Source: Gymnopilus junonius (taxonomy: Eukaryota > Basidiomycota > Agaricomycetes > Agaricales > Galerinaceae). Taken from it: a DNA stretch of 64,000 nucleotides. The notes beneath the pieces were generated by a model. That model was not told the DNA's origin, ran no database searches, and saw only the letters and a program-made list of their open reading frames with translations. This document shows positions 24,928 through 33,933 of this stretch, piece by piece. How positions within the stretch are numbered: position 1 is the stretch's first letter; every line of letters begins with the position of its first letter. The stretch covers positions 248,001-312,000 of the forward strand of contig JADNYJ010000020.1 of assembly GCA_015501075.1 (NCBI GenBank). Direction: 5' to 3'. The position numbers were made by a program, and so were the translations under genes.

Positions 24928-26580
24928 TCAGCCTCTCTGATCTTCTTGCGCAGTCTCCCCCGGTTGCTCTCGTTCGTCCATGCCTGCTTTGACTTGTGCT
25001 TTCTTCTCTGCGCGTTTGGCAGCACGTTTCTCTCGTTTCTGACGATTGATCCTAGCACGCTCAGGTTCAGCTATCCGAGACTCTTTTTCTTGAGTGAGCT
25101 CCTGTTGTCGTTGAGCTTTTCTTCTTGGAGAAGAAAGAGAAAAACTCGTGGTAATTGCTTCTGGCAGCACAAATCCTTTCTATCGAATGGAATAGGTTAG
25201 CACTAGCTCACGCCAAAAATGTCGATGGAGTAACCTTTGTCTGTAAAACTTAATTTCCGCGGATATGTTGTCCTGTCTCCAGCATTTTTCGACATCGTGT
25301 GTTGTTACATGCTTCACTAAAAGTTTCACTACTAACGGTGCTCCACTTTCGACTGCAAGCTGCAATGGGGTGCGCCCTGAAGGAGTCGTCTTGGAAGGGT
25401 GATAGCCTTCGAAAGATCTGGTACCATGTTCCATAATAAACTTCACAACCTTCGTATTCCGGGCTTTGATCGCCGCATGGAAAGGAGTGAGCTGACTTTT
25501 GTTCAGGGCAGTATGCTTTGCACCTTTTACGGCAGATCAGCTATGAAAAATACAGGTGGAGAACGAGCTTACCTCGTTCAGTAAGGAACACCACAAGCAT
25601 TTCATCGCATCGACTGGCAGCCACATGTAGCAACGAGCCAAAGGTTGGAGAATCACAACTTGTTTGCTTTGGACGTTTTCTAGGGGTATTAACGTCAAGA
25701 TCGTATTCCAGGACATATTTTTTTGCGGAATATGAATCCCCTGCGTAGGCAGCCTGTTCCACGCTCGAAACGGAAGTCACAAACCGGAAAACGCAATGCT
25801 CACTTACTTGAAAAGCGAGCTCTACTGCATTGGCTCGACGATTGTGGTCAGCCAGCAACCGCTTTGCCTCGTTCGCGTTCGCGTTTTTCTTATTCAATTT
25901 CGTTTTCTATAAATACTTACATAGGCTAATAATGTAAAACTTGTACAAGAAAGTGTGAATAACCTAGTTCCTGAAGGCCTTTCTCGTATTCTTCACTTTC
26001 CTTCCTTTGACGCGTGATATTTCGGGCATGTCGCCCATGCGGCTCTTCCGAATCAGCAAAGGCAGAAAAACGTGCACCTGAGTGTTCATAACGGTAACCT
26101 TGTAATTAAATAATGTGAGTCGGTCCGCATAACGCTCTTTATATTGACGCACGTTGCCCTCTCGCTCGCGAATATCGTCCAAAGAGAGTCTCAGAAAACA
26201 TAAACCTACAGTGGAGAATGAGATTACCCTCTCATTTGAACATAGAACGTACATATAGAATTCGTATAGGGCATCTTCGTCTAACGGAATGTCATCGTCA
26301 TCGAAAACTGAGGATTGACTCCATGCCGAATTGTCAAAATGTCTTTGACAGATATCCCATACAGCACCAATCTATGGGGTCAACGTTGTGAGAAAAAGAG
26401 CGCCTCAAACGTCGCAGTTGAATCCAACCCTGCTGGAAGCGCTGAGTGGCTTCGGGATCGCCATGATTGCGATCCGGGAAGCGCCTGACGTTTATAGGCC
26501 TGGGTGGCGGTGGCCAGGTCAACGTCGGGCTCAATACCAAGGAGAGCAAAGGCATCAAGGGCGTCTTGTTTAAGAACCAT
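24928..26580 (-). CDS. J-domain and ankyrin-repeat protein, frame broken at the HPD motif
   Basis: The start ATG at 26580 opens a J-domain helix I-II (DALDAFALLGIEPDVDLATA, then AYKRQA). The frame then shifts before PDRNHGDPEATQRFQ, and no intron can explain it. After an intron come IGAVWDICQRHFDN and an acidic DDDDIPLDED, then small exons coding FSETLFGR, RYEHSGARFSAFAD, and a basic linker with KKNANANEAKRLLADHNRRA. Two or three ankyrin-like repeats follow (FGSLLHVAASRCDEM, LTPFHAAIKARNTKVVKFIMEHG, RTPLQLAVESGAPLVVKLLV). The C-terminus is a very basic and acidic helix rich in Arg/Lys/Glu/Gln. A second junction near 25177-25190 also fails in phase. The gene may be real with sequence errors, or decaying. 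The combination J domain plus ankyrin suggests a chaperone adaptor; this is inference. Confidence 0.6.
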
Positions 26581-26845
26581 GCTGGAGCCAATAAAAAGAC
26601 GCGTGACAGACGCGCCTATATGCGCGGAGTTGTCGGAGTGTGATGGCGAACACCTGGCTCGCCGAGAGCGCTGCCGATAAATGAATTCGCTGTTCGTCAA
26701 GGTTGTTGCAGGGCAAAGGTGAGGTTCTGCTGTGAGCAACGCTGCCTGCAACAGCGAAGCTGCAATTCGGCTGAACGCGAAGGGGCAGGTTTATGTCAGC
26801 CATTGTCTGAGCCGAGAAACTGTCCACTCCCCTGCTTCTTGTCTC
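26581..26845. promoter_or_regulatory. Divergent promoter, J-domain/ankyrin gene / Zn2Cys6 gene
   Basis: The 265 bases between divergent start codons contain ACGCGT at 26599-26604 followed closely by ACGCGC. I see no TATA box at a sensible distance on either side. Confidence 0.45.
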
Positions 26846-27725
26846 ATGCCTTCCGTCGACGACAAAAGCCTCGACGGTGAGGACCCTCTGGAGCCTCCGT
26901 CTCAAGACTCATCTCCTTTGCATTCGACCGCTCTTGTTGGAATGCAGATGCATGTTTATCCTTTCCCCAATGCTCTGCTCCCGTCACAGCAACCTCTTCG
27001 TTCAAAGCGAAGGCAGGTTAAGAACGCTTGCACTCACTGCCAGAAGGCCTGCAAAAAGTGTGATGACGCCCGCCCCTGTCTTCGCTGCGTGAAATATGGT
27101 ATATCAGAAGAATGTGTCGATTCGCAGAGGAAGGAGCGCAAGAAGGGCGTGAAAAGAGGGCCCTACAAGAAGCGCGATGGAAAAGGTGTGTTTACTGTTC
27201 TACTTGACGCGGCTGCGTTTTCGCTTTCTCTCTACTGCCTCTAATTTACCTTGAGATCGCGCAGGCAGCAGTATCAACCATATGGGAATGGCATCTCAGG
27301 CAACTACTGTCTCCAGTACTTTAACACCACCGGGTGGCCCACCAGTCCCAGAACCTTACCTTCCAGTTGACTACCCCCCAGGACTGTTTGGTCAATATTC
27401 AACCTTAGCTGCAAAGCCAGGTGAATACTCAACTCCATACAATCCTCCATACTTCCTGGCAACCCCTCATATCCAGTCTGAGCTTGGTGGTGCTTCAGAA
27501 GGTGATGACCAGAATTATTCCAGCAATGATTTCTACCATCAACCCCCCATTGTTACTCCCATGCAGTTGCAATCTACATACCCAATTCATAGGTCTAATG
27601 GGTCTCCTGTGTCAAATCAGTATCCTGTGTTTGCCAAACACTCTTCAGATGATGAACAGGGTGAGATGGTCAATGGAACTGATGCTGGGGTGGAGGGGCA
27701 GGAGGATACAGCTGAGACAAATTGA
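26846..27725 (+). CDS. Zn2Cys6 transcription regulator, small
   Basis: Two exons (26846 to about 27184, then about 27265-27725) give roughly 265 residues. The zinc cluster reads ACTHCQKACKKC, then DDARPCLRC, then VKYGISEEC. The six ligands keep the C-x2-C-x6-C-x5-C-x2-C-x8-C spacing, plus one extra Cys inside the first loop. A basic segment follows (RKERKKGVKRGPYKKRDGK). This version, with the extra Cys, resembles the domain of AcuK/Ert1-type regulators of carbon metabolism. The protein lacks the long fungal transcription-factor middle domain. The C-terminal half is Pro/Tyr/Ser-rich with an acidic end, plausibly an activation region. ATG 26846 is the first ATG in a good context. An upstream in-frame non-ATG extension was not used. 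Confidence 0.8.
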
Positions 27726-27912
27726 CCAGAAGGGTATTGGATTTTTTTCAGATTTACCATGCTATTCCCCTGTTCTTATGTACCTTGGATATCAGTTTAA
27801 TGCTGCCTTTGTGATTTGTATCATATGTGAACAGCAATGAGTTACAAAGTACACTGAAAAAAGGGTGTAAGATACATTGTACTTGGAGAGTCATGGTCTA
27901 CAATATCCTATA

Positions 27913-30247
27913 CTAAATCTTTCCATTGTGAGTGCTAAGTTCTATTTCTCTGACACCATCTGTGACATGTGCCATAGATGGACGAGATGAATAATCTTTC
28001 GCCCAGCATTTGCACATTATGTCCCACAATTCATCTGACAACCAGGTTCCTACTGATACTTCAGGTCGTGGAGGTGTTTTCTTGTGTACAACAATGCTAC
28101 AGATGACAGCTGCTGTTGTCCTGCAGTCTGCGAATGGGTGCTTTCCAGTTAGCAACTCAAGAATTGCCATTGCATAGGAGTAAGTGTCAGCTTCAACAGT
28201 GGGGGCACTTCCTTCAATTAGTTCAGGTGCCATCCACCGTGCACTCCCACCTGCAGTCAACGTTGCAGAAGCACTCCTCTCGGTAACTTCCTCAATTATT
28301 TTGGACATTCCAAAGTCACAGATGCATGCTTCGCCCTATTTGAAATATCAGCAAAGGAAAGCAAGCATCAAAAGCTCTTACTTGTGCTGAAACAAGGATA
28401 TTTGCCTAGCTCTTCTGATCAGTATTTATCCTTAATTTTTGGTAAAGCCCAAGACCAACATACACATTTCACTACAGAGCAGGGATTAGATTTTATCTAC
28501 CTCACCACAACTATATAATCATTAGGCTTACTATTTCCATGGATAATTTTACGAGAGTGAAGGTAAGCTAGCCCTTCAGCTGCACCACGAATCTAGATAC
28601 ATAAACATCATTAGTTAACATGCAATTTATAAACAGATGAATGTACCAAGGGTATTCGATCAATATTGGCATGGGCTTTGACATATCTATATACTGAATG
28701 TCAATCTCAATGACACTAATCATTGATTTTCTTACTCTAGAACATTGCCATTTTCCTGCCAGGGGGAAACCTACAAACCATATTTCTAAAGCACAGGAGT
28801 AATTTATTATTGAGTGTATTTACCATGTGGATATGTTGCCCAAGGTCAGTCACAATCCCATAAAATGGAAGAATGTGATCATGATTCAAATTTGCCCACA
28901 TATTGATCTCATTTTCGAACCGCTATTGGACATTTATCATACGATGCTATGGGTGGTATTTCCAACTTACCTTTCTTGCTTTCGGATCTGATGCTCTGAC
29001 ATTTCTGAGAGCCTTCAGCGCAACCTATTATACACATCAGCACAAAGTTGCATGATTCTTTTGATAGATAAGTACCACCTTTTCTTCACCAAGCCATAGA
29101 CCCACCCAAATATCGCTGTATGTACCACCAGCGACAGCCAGCTCCCCGTTTCTTATCACTTCTCCATTTAAGATCTTAATCGTAGGTGGTATACCTGTCT
29201 CTCGGTGAAGCTTTATTAATCCGCGCTGGTATTCAAGGTAACGTTGACTATGATTGACAAATGCAAGTGGAGAAGTGGAGCGAGGAATCAGGACATCGTC
29301 GTCAGCAATAGATTCTCGAAGAAGGCGCAGCTCCTGGCGCGGAAATACATCAATACGGGCATTGAGTATGAAGAAGACCTTACAATGACCTGCTGACCGG
29401 CAGCCATGAATTGCTCTGCAACATGTTGACCGGCATTTTGCAGTTCAATGATTTGTTGGGTCTCTGACTTCCCATTTAAAGCTTGGAGCAATAGGTCACG
29501 AAGCTCTGCCGTATTGCTACGCATCGTCTCAGCGATAAGACGCTGCGTTGAATGCAGGCCAATTGCTGCACTGTCCTTCAGTCAGTAGTTGCCACCCATG
29601 GTAAGAAAAAATTGTCACTTAATCTACAGAATCGCAAGCCTTCAGAAAGATACTGTTTTAGAAATCATAATACAAATTGCTTACAGAAAATAACTGCATT
29701 GCGGTGTCGATTTCAGCATCAGAGAGGTCAAGACCTTCTTTTATTTCACTATTCTTGACTAAATACAGATAAAATCGCCATAAGATGTGTAACCGTTGGG
29801 CCAATAGGTCAAGGAACCTGCTCACTGAAAGTCATAACAGAATTGTAATTTGACCATTTTATTGTGCGTTTGAGAATTTTCTCAAGGATTCTACAAACGA
29901 AAAATTAGCATTCAAATGAGACATTGCAAATCAGAGGGCTCACGGCATAAGTTGGTCCAGTATCTGCTCTAACTCTGACCCCTCCAAATTCCGAGCCTGA
30001 TCATTAAGGGTGCCGAGAATTTGTACACATTTGGACGAAAGCTGCATTGTCCTTTGCTATAAAACAATAGCTATTGCAGTGTACGATGACCTAAGCTGTA
30101 TGAAAATCGTACTTTGTGAACCTTGACTTCATTGCACGTTTTAACGATTTTATCAATTACGACTGCAGCAGCGCCAACGAAGGGGACACCACAAAGAGAC
30201 CCTGCAATAGCCAGGGCATCATTGGCACCATCTATAACCCTCAACAT
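27913..30247 (-). CDS. TKL-type kinase with MLKL-like N-terminal helical domain
   Basis: At least ten small exons. The start is MLRVIDGANDALAIAGS at 30247. The N-terminal ~170 residues are all-helical: a hydrophobic first helix (ALAIAGSLCGVPFVGAAAVV), then amphipathic helices (MQLSSKCVQILGTLNDQA, LEQILDQLMPILEKILKR). This matches the four-helix bundle plus brace of MLKL-like fungal kinases. A brace-like region follows (EQFMAAGQQ, ELRLLRESIADDD). The kinase-like domain shows a G loop (AGGTYSDIWVG), the VALKALRN lysine, LNHDHILPFYGI, GLAYLHSRKIIHGN, CDFGMSK and WMAPELIEG. The catalytic HRD is HGN as read, so the Asp is replaced by Asn. Splicing right after HGN is unclear (two possible short exons near 28390-28550). 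A role in regulated cell death is inference from the domain. Confidence 0.75.
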
Positions 30248-30495
30248 TCAGGTAAACGAATGCTCTTTCAGGAAGAAAGAAGAATGGGTACTACTGGCAA
30301 AGGAATGGTGGTTTAGTGGTGGTGGAAAGTTCAAACAGGCGCCCGTGAGACTACTGGCAACAAGCCGAGTTCCACGTGATACGATTATAATTAAAGGCCG
30401 ATTTCTTCTGAATTTATTAATTTATACGCTTGAAATCGGTACTTGACTTACACAAAGTACCATAATAACGTTCTCTACACCTATAAAGGCTCGCT
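30248..30495. promoter_or_regulatory. Divergent promoter, MLKL-like kinase / ING gene, with E-box
   Basis: The 248 bases between divergent start codons hold a CACGTGA E-box starting at 30373 and a TATAAAG at about 30482. The TATAAAG sits only 14 bases before the ING start and may lie within the leader. Confidence 0.5.
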
Positions 30496-31821
30496 ATGTC
30501 GCCACGGGAAAGGAGACGCGAGCAGGCTTTTACCGACGAAGATCTTGACAACACAACGATACATAGCGACGATAACAGTGACCAGCGTAGAGCAGAGAAA
30601 GAACAGGAAGCCTGGGACGCTATCAGAGAAGCACACTATGAAGGTTTGGAGAGAGATATTGCGTTAGCGAATTTGACTTACGTATTTTATCTTGTCTATT
30701 CAGCCATTGAGCAACTCCCTTTAACCTTACATCGGCAACTTTCCTTGATGCGCCAACTAGATGAACAAGTTCTTTGTGAGATATACGCGCTTCAGGTCTT
30801 GAGCAATTAATAAGACTATCAGGATAGCTTGTACTGAAAGTTTACCACCGGCACTGCGGAGGTACATCACACAACGCCGTGTCATGGCAGGAATAAGTGA
30901 AAACGACGAACATGCTAAACTTCAGCCATCCTCCACCACTCCAGAAGGTGATGATCTAGCCCCGTCTCCTTCTCATTCCAAAAGCCTTGCAATAGGAGCA
31001 GAAAAGTCTACGCCATCCTCGCCTTCCGAAGGTTTCAAAGTTCATGCTCTGTCCCCTGGGCCGCAAACAGCCTCTGACTTGGCGAGAGGACTGCTTTCGC
31101 AGGTCGCATTCATGGCCGAGGAACTTCTGCGTGCTTCACAGGAGAAAGTTAATCTTGCTCAGGCCAATCACGACTCGGTATAGTATTGTCGGACCATATA
31201 CCATGAACATTAATTATATGACATGTTTTGGGTAATAGGTCGAGCGACATATCCGACTTCTGGATCAGGCCATTAAAGAACAGGAGGCAAGCCTTTCCAT
31301 GGACCATCCTCGGTCTTCAAGTGGTCTTGTCATTCATCTGCCTGACTTGGCAGTTCCAAAATGGCGTACCTCGCAAGCTGCCCTTAATGATGGCCTGGAC
31401 TTGGCAGCTAAAGACAATAATACTTCCTCGTTCGGGGTGACTCATGATTATGCGGAGACTTTGCAACTGAATACCACTAAAAGAAAAAAGGGTCCTTCTA
31501 ATCAAGGAAAGAAGTCAACTTCTTTGACAATCACTTTACCAGCCACGCAGCTGAATGAAGAGCTGTATTGCTACTGTAACAGAGTGTCATTTGGAGATGT
31601 AGGTTGTCTCCTTTTATCTCAACATGCAGGTCTGAAAAAACGTAGATGATAGCTTGCGACAATGAAACTTGCGAGCGTGAATGGGTAAAACTTTTTCATG
31701 ATGCTTATGATTTTCACTTCAGCTCATTTATACGTTTTAGTTCCATCTTGGTTGTGTTGGATTGACTGAGGTTCCAGAAGGAGAGTGGTACTGTGAAGAT
31801 TGCAGAGTCGATGAGTTATGA
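30496..31821 (+). CDS. ING-family PHD finger protein (Yng2/Pho23-like)
   Basis: Subunit of a histone acetyltransferase or deacetylase complex that reads H3K4 methylation. Six exons: MSPRERRREQAFTDED...HYE, AIEQLPLTLHRQLSLMRQLDEQ, a second N-terminal piece with SLPPALRRYITQRR, then a disordered linker, VERHIRLLDQAIKEQEASL, and the PHD. The ING N-terminal helical domain is visible from LPLTLHRQLSLMRQLDEQ. The PHD reads CYC, DMIACDNETC, EREWFHLGC and WYCEDC, a complete Cys4-His-Cys3 set with the aromatic Trp expected for methyl-lysine binding. The C-terminus stops four residues after that. I cannot assign it to one ING subtype. Confidence 0.92.
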
Positions 31822-31950
31822 AACAGTGTCAATGATCCACGGACTTGAATATATTGATTTTATTAACAGACTATAAAGCAAAGTATTACAAGGTATGGTT
31901 TACATGTCAGTCGAAGTGTTTACATAAATTACACGAAAACAATGCTCATT

Positions 31951-33718
31951 TCACTCCGCGGTGACCCTCATGTTCAACTTGTTAGCAAGAGTTTCCATAT
32001 ATACATCTCGATGACAAGTGACAAGTCAGTTTAAGTCATCAGCAACAAGCAGAGATCCTAACCTGTCTCATGTCGCAATTTCCAATACTCAGCTAGTAAT
32101 TCGTTCAATTCTGCTTCGCTCTGCTTGAGATGTTCATTCATCTGGAGCAAGTGAAATCTTTAAAATAAAATAGATCATACAATGAGCAAACCAACCTTGG
32201 CTTCCACTTGATTCGCTTCGTCACGGACTTCTTCAATTTGTTTGTCATTCACCCGCCTTTCCACAACCATCTCGTCGTATTCTTCTTGCAAACGTTCGAT
32301 GGTTTTCTGACTGGCTTGCTTCTTATCTTCTGCGTGTTTTTGAGCTCTTTCAAGTTTAATTTTTGCATTAGAGAGCTGGTCCTCGACACGCTAACCAGAA
32401 TATGTTATTCAGACCGATTCAGAGAGTAGGCAGGATCAGGTAAGGCTACCTCTTGCCTCAGACGAAGTTCATTTCTCTCAATAACCTTCTCGTTCAATAA
32501 GTCCCGTAGCTCTGTGAGAGACTTCTGGGATGCGTCTAGAGACTGGACTTCTCGTTCAATTGTTTGAATTTGCTCAATGCATCCTCGAACATCCTAGTGG
32601 TAATATTGGAATATAATGGGCCGGGAGCTAGAAGACACGCACCTTTTCTATATTATGAAGAGCATTGACCTTCGTTTGAAGGTCTCGGGCTTTAGCTTCA
32701 TGCATTGTCACCGTTTTCTTGTCCTCCATGGCAGTGCTTGACATGATTGAAATCGTCTTCTTGATGCGCTCTGGTGATTGGACAATACGACCACGAGTAC
32801 GCATGATAGCTTCTTCGAGGCTTTTGAGCTCGCCATTGAGGGCTTCCTGGACAGTGTCGGTCAGGCTAAAGAGTAAAAAAAATCTGATGTAATGTTTGAG
32901 GCGAAGGCTTACTTTACGGTTCATAAGTTCGTTTCTGTCGGTTTTGAACTGTTCTACGTCGCGTACCGCCTTAGCTTGGGCATCTTTGGTCAAGAACATA
33001 GTGCTCGTCAAAGTAGTGTTTTCTTCGTTTAGTTTTTCACAGATGGGCTTGTCCTTTGCGATGCGAGCACTGTAAGGATTAGACACTTCGATAAGTCAAA
33101 GGCAGATCATTTCATACTTCAAGTCATCAAATTTGGCCTGAATATCATCCAACTGTTCATGGATAGTGCTCCGTTGTACTGTCAGCGCATCGGAACGCTC
33201 TCTGAGGTCTTTGAGAAATTCGTCGCAATATTGTTCCGTAAACTTCACAAAGTTAATGAAGGCCGATAATAGGACGCTAGTTCGTTCCCGCTCCGGAGTG
33301 AACAAATCTCTCGAGTTGAAATCTTCAACTCGTGCTGCTTTTGCGAATCGTGTGCTTTAATCCGCTATGTTCAGTGTAGAAGATTTAAGAAACGGAAAAG
33401 CTTACAGGTGGTAAAGAAGAATATTACTGGTCAGGGCAGACGCGTACAGGTCCTGAGATTGTTTGTAAAACAGGTCAATGAACAAATTACTTCACTCACT
33501 TTATCATCTGCTTGAGATGCATTCAATGCATTTTGCACAGGATCTCTAAGAGCATCGTGACTCAAGTCTGTTACTTGCTGAAGACAGGCGCAATAAACGC
33601 CTTCCACGAACTCTGAGGTAGGATTTTTCAGTTGCTCTGGGCTTACTGAGATGCCCCAACCAGCAAGGGCATTAATAATATCCGGTATAGGCATATGTGG
33701 AAAGATTCCCTTGGCCAT
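31951..33718 (-). CDS. NUF2: Kinetochore protein Nuf2
   Basis: Member of the Ndc80 complex that binds microtubules at kinetochores. The N-terminal calponin-homology-like domain shows GIFPHMPIPDIINALAGWGI and the following FVEGVYCACLQQ; the start ATG is at 33718. An exon with RVEDFNSRDLFTPERERT gives the conserved FNxRDLxxPE block of Nuf2. Long coiled-coil exons follow (FLKDLRERSDALTVQRS, QEALNGELKSLEEAIMRTRG, and more), ending LANKLNMRVTAE at 31951. About eight exons with short introns. It faces the RecQ helicase gene across a 215-base divergent promoter and the ING gene tail-to-tail with 129 bases between stop codons. Confidence 0.93.
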
Positions 33719-33933
33719 TGTTGGCAAGAGGTGACGATAGAAGACAAAGAGCGGTTCGAGTCCACGTTTGGCTCCGTTGTCACGTCGTACTCGATTGAGA
33801 CGCGTTTAACACGTGACTGACGCGTCTGGCGTGACAATCCCTTTGACTTTGGGTCCATTGAAACCGCCAACACTTAAGTCGAAGGTCTCCGCCAAGCACT
33901 TCAAGCAGGCCTTCCCCTCCTCTTCGTTATATT
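33719..33933. promoter_or_regulatory. Divergent promoter, NUF2 / RecQ helicase, two ACGCGT boxes around an E-box
   Basis: In these 215 bases ACGCGT occurs at 33800-33805 and again at 33820-33825, flanking CACGTGA at 33810-33816. ACGCGT is the MluI cell-cycle box bound by MBF in yeasts and other fungi. Both flanking genes act in S phase or mitosis, so shared G1/S control is a reasonable inference. Confidence 0.6.
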
